The position numbers were made by a program, and so were the translations under genes. The notes under the pieces were generated by a model. That model was given only the letters and a program-made list of their open reading frames with translations. It did no database searches and was not told where the DNA came from. Shown here in pieces: positions 7,616-13,742 of a stretch of 14,020 bases of DNA. Source of the DNA: Oscillospiraceae bacterium (lineage in GTDB: Bacteria > Bacillota > Clostridia > Oscillospirales > Oscillospiraceae); assembly GCA_020025675.1 (NCBI GenBank), contig JAHHRS010000050.1, forward strand, positions 1 to 14,020, written 5' to 3'. How positions within the stretch are numbered: position 1 is the stretch's first letter; each line of letters begins with the position of its first letter.

Positions 7616-8878
7616 TTAAATGTCCTTCCAGACGATTTGGCCCTTTACGGCGGTCATAAGGCAGCGGCCGTAAACTTCCTTGCCTGCAAAAGGTGTGGCT
7701 CTGCCCATAGATAAGAATTTCTCCGGGTCTACGGTGTATTTTGCATTAAGGTCATATACCGTAAAGTCGGCGCTCTCCCCTACTGCAAGGGGACTTCCTA
7801 TATTAAAACGCTTACGGGGATTTACGCTCATAAGCTCCACAAGCTTTTGAAGGCTGATAACATTCTTTTTTACAAGCTCCGTATACAGCACCGGAAAAGC
7901 AGTCTCAAGTCCTACTACTCCCATAAGGCTTTTTTCCAGTCCCACGCTTTTTTCTTCCGCAGAATGGGGCGCATGGTCGGTGGCTATCATGTCTATCGTT
8001 CCGTCCAGAAGTCCTTCTATTAAAGCCTGCCTGTCCTCCTCGGAGCGGATAGGAGGGTTCATTTTAAACCGTCCGTCCTCCTGGAGCATGGAGTCGTTCA
8101 TTGTAAGGTAGTGGGGGCCTGTCTCACAGCTCACGGGCAGCCCCTCTTTTTTTGCCATTCGGATAAGCTCCACACTCTCTTTTGCGGAGATGTGGCACAC
8201 ATGGTATTTACAGCCTGTCTCCCGCACCAGCGCTATATCCCGTTTTATGGGACCCCATTCGCTCTCCGAGCAGATACCTCTGTGACCGTGGTCTTTGGCA
8301 TATTGGCCGTCGTGGATATATCCGCCGTTTAGCAGGGAATTATCCTCGCAGTGGGCTGCAAGGATTTTCCCGTTTCGCTTAATCTCTTTCATGGCGCAGC
8401 GCATCATATCCTCATTCTGCACTCCCCTGCCGTCATCGGAAAAGGCGCAGACGTAAGGCGCAAGCTCCATAATATCCGAAAGCTCCTGACCCTTTTCATC
8501 CTTTGTAACCGCTCCGTAGGGCAGAACATTTATTTTTGCCCCATTCTCTATCTTTCCCAGCTGAGGAGTAAGATTCTCCAATGAGTCGGGAACAGGGTTT
8601 AAGTTGGGCATGGCACAGACAGTGGTATATCCCCCGTGTGCTGCCGCCATAGAGCCTGTTTCAACAGTCTCTTTATAAGAAAATCCCGGCTCTCTCAAAT
8701 GTACATGAACATCGATAAGACCGGGAAAAACAAAGCAATTATCAAAATTGTAAACGACGGCATCACCGCTGGGTGCGGTGAGAGAAATATCGGCAATACG
8801 GCCATTGTGAACAAAAACATTAGCTTTTGAAAATTCGTTTTCAAAATAAACAAAGGCATTGCTCAAAACATAGTCCAT
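7616..8878 (-). CDS. pyrC: Dihydroorotase, class I, PyrC
   Basis: This 420-residue amidohydrolase closes N-carbamoylaspartate to dihydroorotate. The metal-binding HxH is His58 and His60 in DVHVHLREPG, and the class I block continues with KETVETGSMAA. Other expected metal or catalytic residues are Asp148/Asp149 in FSDDG, His176 in AAHCED, His229 in VCHISA, and Asp301 in ATDHAPHS. All active-site residues are present, so this is an active dihydroorotase and not the inactive ATCase-associated pseudo-form. It is the first gene of the operon, with AAAGGAG at 8888-8894 and a sigma-A promoter about 80-105 bases upstream. The length and the REPG block distinguish it from the shorter class II enzyme of Escherichia coli. 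A broader hydantoinase or allantoinase role is unlikely in this context. Confidence 0.96.
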   Translation of the reverse strand: MDYVLSNAFVYFENEFSKANVFVHNGRIADISLTAPSGDAVVYNFDNCFVFPGLIDVHVHLREPGFSYKETVETGSMAAAHGGYTTVCAMPNLNPVPDSLENLTPQLGKIENGAKINVLPYGAVTKDEKGQELSDIMELAPYVCAFSDDGRGVQNEDMMRCAMKEIKRNGKILAAHCEDNSLLNGGYIHDGQYAKDHGHRGICSESEWGPIKRDIALVRETGCKYHVCHISAKESVELIRMAKKEGLPVSCETGPHYLTMNDSMLQEDGRFKMNPPIRSEEDRQALIEGLLDGTIDMIATDHAPHSAEEKSVGLEKSLMGVVGLETAFPVLYTELVKKNVISLQKLVELMSVNPRKRFNIGSPLAVGESADFTVYDLNAKYTVDPEKFLSMGRATPFAGKEVYGRCLMTAVKGQIVWKDI

Positions 8879-8887
8879 AGCCGTTAG

Positions 8888-8894
8888 CTCCTTT
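8888..8894 (-). promoter_or_regulatory. Ribosome binding site of pyrC
   Basis: AAAGGAG on the minus strand lies nine bases before the pyrC ATG at 8878. It is the first translation signal of the pyr transcript. Confidence 0.8.
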
Positions 8895-8909
8895 CTTTAT
8901 GCGGCACTT

Positions 8910-8925
8910 CAAATTTTCAAATTTG
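8910..8925 (-). repeat. AT-rich inverted repeat in the pyr leader
   Basis: CAAATTT and AAATTTG are separated by two bases within the predicted 5' leader. As RNA this allows a weak 6-bp stem with a UGAA loop about 30 bases before pyrC. It has no following U-tract, so it is not a terminator. It could affect mRNA stability or be a protein site, or be chance in AT-rich DNA. Confidence 0.3.
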
Positions 8926-8955
8926 ATTTTAAAAAATTCTTCGCAAATTGTCAAC

Positions 8956-8983
8956 AGTATACCACAGATTTTCTATCTGTCAA
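8956..8983 (-). promoter_or_regulatory. Sigma-A promoter of the pyr operon
   Basis: On the minus strand, a perfect TTGACA -35 box (8978-8983) is followed after 16 bases by TATACT (8956-8961). The -10 box is preceded by TGG, giving the TGn extension of strong promoters. The predicted start is the A at 8949, which gives a leader of about 70 bases to pyrC. A 6-bp dyad fills the spacer (separate entry). The initial transcript would read AAUUUGCG. Confidence 0.8.
8964..8980. promoter_or_regulatory. Dyad in the pyr promoter spacer, possible operator
   Basis: ACAGAT and ATCTGT form a perfect 6-bp inverted repeat with a 5-base centre. It runs from the end of the -35 box almost to the -10 box. A repressor bound here would block RNA polymerase. 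The symmetry is seen directly; the regulatory role is inferred, and no regulator is known. Confidence 0.4.
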
Positions 8984-9008
8984 GAAATAAATTTTCATAT
9001 TGTTAAAA

Positions 9009-9077
9009 CTCCGGTAAAGGGTTCGGATGCTCCCCATTTTCCCGGCTCCCGCATTTTAAAGCCGGAGAGTAACCCTT
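9009..9077. other. Structured non-coding stretch upstream of the pyr promoter
   Basis: This GC-richer patch has several complementary segments. CTCCGG (9009-9014) can pair with CCGGAG (9062-9067), AAGGGTT (9017-9023) with AACCCTT (9071-9077), and CCGGCT (9042-9047) with AGCCGG (9060-9065). The first two pairings cross, as in a pseudoknot, and the third competes with the first. An imperfect direct repeat, GCTCCCCATTTT and GCTCCCGCATTTT, lies at 9029-9040 and 9045-9057. It may be a small RNA, a remnant of a dispersed repeat, or chance. No coding frame is convincing. Confidence 0.3.
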
Positions 9078-9118
9078 GTTCCGCTATGCCGAAAGCTCTG
9101 AAAATAACAAGATACCTG

Positions 9119-9152
9119 TAAAGCCTCTGCTCTTTTTTGAGCAGAGGCTTTA
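9119..9152 (-). terminator. Hairpin terminator of the M3-type peptidase gene
   Basis: A perfect 14-bp stem (TAAAGCCTCTGCTC with its complement) and a 6-base loop begin three bases after the peptidase stop codon. In the minus direction the stem is followed by only a short U-run within its last bases, so the terminator may be moderate in strength. It separates the peptidase from the pyr operon, which has its own promoter. Confidence 0.7.
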
Positions 9153-9155
9153 TAC

Positions 9156-10892
9156 TTATGCGGCCTTATCTGAATAATCCAGTATAAGATCCATATCCCG
9201 AACAACCTGCTCAATTCTGCCTGTTGAAAACGGGCTTTGAAGTCCCGCCGCCGTTATTGTCTCCACAAAGCTTTCGTAATCCCGAGGCAGCATTTCCAAG
9301 TAGGTTTGCAGACCCTTTCCGGCCTTGGTTATCTCCTGCTCAAATATCTGCATTGCCGCATCATTTGAAATCGGGTAGGTTATTACATAGAACGGCATTT
9401 CAAAAAAGTGGACTATATCGCACCAGCTCATAGCAAAATATTCTTCATTCTCTCCGTCATAGTATCCGTAGTCTATGGCAAGCTGTAAAGACAGGGCATT
9501 TAAAAAATCAGCGCTTAAAAGCTCCGGATCGGTGGAATACACTATACTCTCAAATTCCGCAAAGGAGGCCTGCTGAACATACATTTCCAGAGTGTCAAGA
9601 ATTTTAATATCTGCCAGTGTCTCAAACTCCTGCTCGCTTAGAGCGTCGCCGTAGTAAAACAGCATAAGATATTCCATAGCCTGAGAGAAAATCTCCGCCA
9701 CGTCTACTGTCTCGTATGCGTTGTAATTTACATAGGCGTCAAGAAAATGACCGAATTCATGGGAGAACACTAAAATATCCTCAATATCTCCCACCGGGTT
9801 TATGAACAGGTACGGTGCCTCATAGCTTGAAATGTAAGTTTGAAATGACATCGGGGCTTTACCTGCGCTCAAAGATATATCATAAAAATCCCCGTCAATC
9901 ATAAAATCGAAAGCTTCTTCCACTGTACTGCCCATATTGTGAGCAGCAGATTTAACGGCTGAAATCAGCTTCCTCTCATCTGCCGACTCATATACTATGT
10001 TTTCATATGGCCGGGTCTCCATGTATTCAACATAAAACGGAACCATATATTCCCGTATATCTGCTATATAAGCCGCTGCATCCTCAGGGCTGTAATCCCT
10101 TTCAAAGTAGAAGTAATACTGCATATGCTCATAATCCTGAAATCCCAAAGCCTGAGCCAATTGGTTTCTGGTCTTTACAAGCTCAATATATATATCCGCA
10201 AAGTCCTGATTATATTTTTCGTAATAGGATAGGGTTAACTCCCTGTATTTCTCATCCTGTGTCTCTGACATAGCACTGTCGTAATCTACCTCTGTTCCGT
10301 CCTTTAGTTCAATTCCGGGTAAGGCCGTTATAGTGCGGTACTCATTGAGAAGTTGGCTCTCCTTCTCCATAAGGGCTACAACCTCAGAGCTCAGGGCAGA
10401 ACTGCCGCCGGGAGCATACTCTTGGGCAAAACCTTCCCACAAAATTTCTTCCTCAATTCTACCTGCCATTGCAGAGGCGCCGCAGGCATAGAACATTTCA
10501 TCCATAAGCTGAGAAACTGTGGGATACCAGTTACTGCACCATGCGTATTCCTCCCCGTAGAACTTATCGCTCATATTTATGCAGCTTCTTATATTTGAAA
10601 CAGTATACATGGTGTCAAAATTATAGTAGTGCTGGTAGCACTTATCTATATAATCCTGAACCTCAGAAAAACTACCCCCTTCAAGGGCCTGTTTAAGGCT
10701 CTCAACGTCCGCCTGAAAGGCTTCTATATCAGGGCGCACATATTCTATTTCCCAAAAAGAAGGTGCACTGTCACGAACATTCCCCACAAGAACGGAATCC
10801 AGTTTTTCGACAGCCCCTTCCCAGTCTCCGCAGCCGCACAACATACTCAGCGCCAGCGCACAGGCAAATATTTTTATTATTCTTTTTTTCAT
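9156..10892 (-). CDS. Lipoprotein zinc endopeptidase, M3/oligoendopeptidase F type
   Basis: This 578-residue protein begins with a basic n-region (MKKRIIK) and a hydrophobic stretch ending in a lipobox, LCGC. Cys21 would be lipidated, placing the enzyme on the outer face of the membrane. The zinc site is HEFGH at residues 378-382. The following VAEIFSQAMEYL segment matches the M3 block that carries the third zinc ligand, probably Glu400. Near the C-terminus, HFFEMPFYVITYP (495-507) matches the M3B block with substrate-binding His and Tyr residues. Members cleave short peptides. The N-terminal 350 residues are helical in character but much diverged from PepF, so I give no gene name. It is transcribed from its own promoter at 10929-10957 and ends at a hairpin, so its position next to the pyr operon need not mean shared function. 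Confidence 0.8.
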   Translation of the reverse strand: MKKRIIKIFACALALSMLCGCGDWEGAVEKLDSVLVGNVRDSAPSFWEIEYVRPDIEAFQADVESLKQALEGGSFSEVQDYIDKCYQHYYNFDTMYTVSNIRSCINMSDKFYGEEYAWCSNWYPTVSQLMDEMFYACGASAMAGRIEEEILWEGFAQEYAPGGSSALSSEVVALMEKESQLLNEYRTITALPGIELKDGTEVDYDSAMSETQDEKYRELTLSYYEKYNQDFADIYIELVKTRNQLAQALGFQDYEHMQYYFYFERDYSPEDAAAYIADIREYMVPFYVEYMETRPYENIVYESADERKLISAVKSAAHNMGSTVEEAFDFMIDGDFYDISLSAGKAPMSFQTYISSYEAPYLFINPVGDIEDILVFSHEFGHFLDAYVNYNAYETVDVAEIFSQAMEYLMLFYYGDALSEQEFETLADIKILDTLEMYVQQASFAEFESIVYSTDPELLSADFLNALSLQLAIDYGYYDGENEEYFAMSWCDIVHFFEMPFYVITYPISNDAAMQIFEQEITKAGKGLQTYLEMLPRDYESFVETITAAGLQSPFSTGRIEQVVRDMDLILDYSDKAA

Positions 10893-10928
10893 ATAAACCC
10901 CTATAATGTTTTATTTTTTAATATATAA

Positions 10929-10957
10929 ATATTACAATATTAGTTAATAAATGTAAA
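10929..10957 (-). promoter_or_regulatory. Candidate promoter of the peptidase gene
   Basis: On the minus strand, TTTACA (10952-10957) and TAATAT (10929-10934) are separated by 17 bases, with a start predicted near 10922. The ribosome-site-like AGGGG lies just before the ATG at 10892. The region is AT-rich, so other placements are possible. Confidence 0.45.
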
Positions 10958-10963
10958 TAGTCC

Positions 10964-10992
10964 TTGAAATTAACTGGAAATTTTCTTATAAT
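10964..10992 (+). promoter_or_regulatory. Sigma-A promoter of the pyrophosphatase-dapF unit
   Basis: TTGAAA (10964-10969) and a perfect TATAAT (10987-10992) are separated by the ideal 17 bases. The start would fall near 11000, leaving a leader of about 55 bases. Its -35 box lies seven bases from the -35 of the divergent peptidase promoter, so the two may compete or share control. Confidence 0.7.
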
Positions 10993-11042
10993 TGGTTCTA
11001 TAAATATAATATCTTCCCTCTTAGCTTGGATATGATTTTTAC

Positions 11043-11052
11043 GAAAGGAAGG
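11043..11052 (+). promoter_or_regulatory. Ribosome binding site that decides the pyrophosphatase start
   Basis: GAAAGGAAGG lies just before ATG at 11056. An in-frame ATG at 11026 would add ten residues but has no clear site, and the extra residues would precede the conserved N-terminal strand and GHRNPD motif. Confidence 0.75.
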
Positions 11053-11055
11053 CTT

Positions 11056-12669
11056 ATGAACGAAATTTATGTTACCGGGCATAGAAACCCGGATACTGAC
11101 TCCATAGCCGCTGCTATGGCATATGCAAATTTAAGAAACGCTCTGGGCGACAGAGAATATAAGGCTGTGCGCATAGGTGCAATAAATGATGAAACCAATA
11201 ACGTATTGAAGCACTTTGGTTTTGACCCTCCGGAGTACATACAAAATATGCGCACTCAGGTGCGTGATTTGGATTTTGACCGTCCGCCTGAGCTGAACCG
11301 CTCAGTAACTGTAGACCTTGCATGGCGTACCATGCGCGAGGGTAAAATAGCAACTATACCTATTTTAAATGAGGACTGCACTCTTTACGGTATGCTTTCC
11401 GCCGGAGATATTGCCACATACGACATGCAGACCATATATAGTAACCACATTGACGGTCTGCCACTCTTTAACCTTTTAAGTGTTCTGGAAGGTCAGCTTG
11501 TAAACGAGTTTGGCAATCTTCCTGAGGAAGTTTCAGGCAATGTGTGCATAGCCCTGCCCCAGTCCTATGATGACCCCACCATGATGAGTGAAAACAGCAT
11601 TGTTATCTGCGGAAACCAGCCCAAGCTTATAAAGCAGGCTTTGCAGGCAAATGTAAGCTGCCTTATAATCTGCCAGGCAGACATTTCTCCGGAGCTTACG
11701 GAGCATGCAGGACCCACTCCCATAGTATTTACTCCTTTGGACGCCAGAAAGACCGCCAGAGTCATTCATCAGGCCATACCTGTTGAGCGTGTATGCCACA
11801 CAGATGATATAATCTTCTTCCATCTTTCAGATTATATTGACGATGTTAAAGAGACCCTCTTAAAGAGCCGTTTCAGAAGCTACCCTGTTTTAGATGATAA
11901 GTCCCATGTGGTGGGAACTCTGTCACGCTTCCATTTGCTCAGTCCCAGACGAAAGAGAGTAGTTCTGGTTGACCACAATGAAGCATCCCAGTCCGTTCCC
12001 GGTCTGGATCAGGTGGAAATTTTGGAAATAATTGACCACCACCGTCTGGCCGATATTCAGACAAAGCAGCCCATCTCAGTGCGTAATGAGGCCGTAGGCA
12101 GTACCAATACCATTATTTCCTCCATGTATCAGGAGCACGGGGTAATGCCCTCTCCCAAGATGGCAGGGCTTATGGCGGCGGCTATTCTGTCCGACACCGT
12201 AATGTTTAAATCTCCTACCTGTACCAAGCGGGATGTGGCTATGGCCGAAAGACTTGCAAGAATAGCAAACGTCAGCCTGGAAGATTTGGGCAAGGAGCTT
12301 TTCTCTGTCTCCGGTGCAGAAAATAAGACAGCTGAAGAGCTCTTTAAAACCGACTACAAGCAGTTCCATATCTCTGAGCAAAATATAGGCGTGAGCCAGA
12401 TAACCTGTGCCGACTCCAGTTCTCTTGTTGCCCGCCATGAAGAATTCATAGAGATGATGAAGAAACTCAAGAAGAACAATGACTTTGACATCGTAATGCT
12501 TATGATAACAGATGTACTCCTTGAGGGCAGTCACATTTACTATGTGGGCGGAGATGATGACATAAAGCAGGCCTTCTCTGTTGAGCCGGTAGATAATCAC
12601 TTCTTCTTAAAAGGCGTTATGTCCAGAAAAAAGCAGATAATTCCCATGCTCACTGCTCTCTGGGGCTAA
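11056..12669 (+). CDS. ppaC: Manganese-dependent inorganic pyrophosphatase with CBS-DRTGG regulatory insert
   Basis: This 537-residue family II enzyme hydrolyses pyrophosphate and so drives biosynthetic reactions forward. The DHH-family metal ligands are present: His9, Asp13 and Asp15 in GHRNPDTDS, VDHNE at 305-309, and the DHH triad at 327-329. The C-terminal DHHA2 domain has the SRKK substrate motif (523-526). About 240 residues are inserted after the first metal motif: a CBS repeat at about 70-120, a DRTGG-like segment at about 125-240, and a second CBS repeat at about 248-298, containing RSYPVLD. In the family this insert binds AMP/ADP as inhibitors and ATP or dinucleotide polyphosphates as activators. 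It shares a transcript with dapF six bases downstream. The gene name is the usual one for the family; the exact symbol is not certain. Confidence 0.93.
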   Translation: MNEIYVTGHRNPDTDSIAAAMAYANLRNALGDREYKAVRIGAINDETNNVLKHFGFDPPEYIQNMRTQVRDLDFDRPPELNRSVTVDLAWRTMREGKIATIPILNEDCTLYGMLSAGDIATYDMQTIYSNHIDGLPLFNLLSVLEGQLVNEFGNLPEEVSGNVCIALPQSYDDPTMMSENSIVICGNQPKLIKQALQANVSCLIICQADISPELTEHAGPTPIVFTPLDARKTARVIHQAIPVERVCHTDDIIFFHLSDYIDDVKETLLKSRFRSYPVLDDKSHVVGTLSRFHLLSPRRKRVVLVDHNEASQSVPGLDQVEILEIIDHHRLADIQTKQPISVRNEAVGSTNTIISSMYQEHGVMPSPKMAGLMAAAILSDTVMFKSPTCTKRDVAMAERLARIANVSLEDLGKELFSVSGAENKTAEELFKTDYKQFHISEQNIGVSQITCADSSSLVARHEEFIEMMKKLKKNNDFDIVMLMITDVLLEGSHIYYVGGDDDIKQAFSVEPVDNHFFLKGVMSRKKQIIPMLTALWG

Positions 12670-12675
12670 TATTAT

Positions 12676-13512
12676 ATGGATTTTACAAAAATGCACGGAG
12701 CCGGCAACGACTTTGTTATCATTAACAACATTTCCGGAGATATTCCCGAAAAGGAATATCCCCGGCTTGCACAAAAGCTCTGTTCTTATCACACATCCAT
12801 AGGCGCAGACGGTCTTATGATTGTAGTTAAGGCGGAAAACTGCGGGGATTACGGAATGCGCTTTTATAATTCCGATGGCTCTCTTGGCGAAATGTGCGGC
12901 AACGGTGCCCGCTGTATTGCCCGCTACGGCTATGAAAACGGACTTGCGGGAGAAATACAGAAGATAGAGACTACTGCCGGCCTTGTAACCGGTGAAAGGC
13001 TCAGCCGCCGCATCTATAAAGTGCGCTTAAACGACCCCGGTGTTATTGAGCTGAGAAAAAAAGTCATAATAGACAGCGCGGAAATTTATATTAATTATGT
13101 AGAGCTTGGAAACCCCGGTATTCCCCATGCAGTTGTACATATGCAGGATATGGATGAATGGGACAGGGATAAGTTACGGGAATTTGGTCGTAAGCTCCGC
13201 TTTTATCCCGGATTTTCCAAAGGTGCAAACGTAAACTTTGTTAAACATACAGGCGATAACCTGCTGAAAATATTGACCTATGAGCGGGGAGTGGAGGATT
13301 TCACCCTTGCATGCGGTACAGGTTCAGGAGCGTCTGCAGCGGTTTTCCACATGTTAGGTCTTGTAAGCGATAAAAATATAAGGCTGCAAAATATCGGCGG
13401 TGAGCTGTCGGTAGACCTTAAACAGGATAATAACCGAATATATGACATCTATCTCTCAGGTCCCACAAATACAGTGTGTGCGGGCAAGATTCTGGATGAA
13501 GATTTAATATGA
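12676..13512 (+). CDS. dapF: Diaminopimelate epimerase DapF
   Basis: This 278-residue cofactor-independent epimerase converts LL- to meso-diaminopimelate, needed for lysine and for peptidoglycan cross-links. The two catalytic cysteines are present: Cys74 in MCGNGARC and Cys213 in ACGTGSGAS. The N-terminal signature KMHGAGNDF (5-13), NSDGS (65-69), GIPHAV (148-153), ANVNFV and YERGVEDFT (202-210) are all intact. It starts six bases after the pyrophosphatase stop. No clear AGGAGG site precedes it, only a weak GGGG in the end of the upstream gene, so translation probably depends on coupling. A strong terminator follows directly. The pairing with a pyrophosphatase suggests growth-linked co-expression, not a shared reaction. 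Confidence 0.97.
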   Translation: MDFTKMHGAGNDFVIINNISGDIPEKEYPRLAQKLCSYHTSIGADGLMIVVKAENCGDYGMRFYNSDGSLGEMCGNGARCIARYGYENGLAGEIQKIETTAGLVTGERLSRRIYKVRLNDPGVIELRKKVIIDSAEIYINYVELGNPGIPHAVVHMQDMDEWDRDKLREFGRKLRFYPGFSKGANVNFVKHTGDNLLKILTYERGVEDFTLACGTGSGASAAVFHMLGLVSDKNIRLQNIGGELSVDLKQDNNRIYDIYLSGPTNTVCAGKILDEDLI

Positions 13513-13513
13513 T

Positions 13514-13546
13514 AAAAACCGGCATCGTTTAATGATGCCGGTTTTT
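13514..13546. terminator. Strong rho-independent terminator after dapF
   Basis: A perfect 13-bp stem (AAAAACCGGCATC and its complement) with a 7-base loop begins one base after the dapF stop and ends in a run of five T. Because it is flanked by A and T runs it could work in both directions, also ending any minus-strand transcript from the decayed genes to the right. Confidence 0.9.
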
Positions 13547-13553
13547 CCGTTAA

Positions 13554-13646
13554 TTACTCCTGAAAGCTATATTCAATAAACTTTTTTACACTGTCCCGAT
13601 GTGGGGCGCTGTATGGCACAAAAAGGAAATAGCTGTGTCCCTTACC
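13554..13646 (-). pseudogene. Short fragment resembling a LysR-type regulator C-terminus
   Basis: The minus strand is open for 30 codons before a TAA stop. It encodes SYFLFVPYSAPHRDSVKKF followed by IEYSFQE. The pattern of a hydrophobic strand, a basic patch, then Ser-Val-x-x-Phe-Ile near the end is typical of the last residues of LysR-family effector domains. A TAG stop lies directly upstream in frame, and no start or helix-turn-helix is present. If real, it is a remnant fused by deletion to the fragment to its right. The match is by eye and short. Confidence 0.3.
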
Positions 13647-13740
13647 CTAGGAGTACCGGTAAAAAATCAAAGTATACCCATGCATAAATTTTCCCAATAA
13701 TCTGCCGGAATTTATTTTCAGGGGCAAATAAACCATACAT
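13642..13740 (-). pseudogene. YesL/DUF624-like N-terminal fragment
   Basis: A 32-codon frame starts at ATG 13740. It is preceded by GGAG five bases upstream and overlaps nothing but the end of the gene remnant to its right. It encodes MYGLFAPENKFRQIIGKIYA and then WVYFDFLPVLLG, ending at TAA. The start resembles YesL/DUF624 membrane proteins: short N-terminus, PENKF, GKI, then a hydrophobic segment. Intact members have about 200 residues and several membrane spans, so this is at most a truncated stub. The ribosome site lies within the last codons of the upstream remnant, which suggests they were once an operon. Confidence 0.35.
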
Positions 13741-13742
13741 TT

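Noticed and set aside
8879..8949. PyrR-binding attenuator or other riboswitch in the pyr leader
   Set aside because: The leader is too short, with no terminator hairpin, no U-tract and no recognisable PyrR-loop consensus.
11026..11055. Upstream in-frame ATG for the pyrophosphatase
   Set aside because: It lacks a clear ribosome site, whereas GAAAGGAAGG precedes the ATG at 11056, where the conserved domain starts.
12076..12600. A 174-codon minus-strand frame opposite the pyrophosphatase gene
   Set aside because: The plus-strand protein has intact metal-binding and DHHA2 motifs across the same bases, and the antisense product resembles nothing known.
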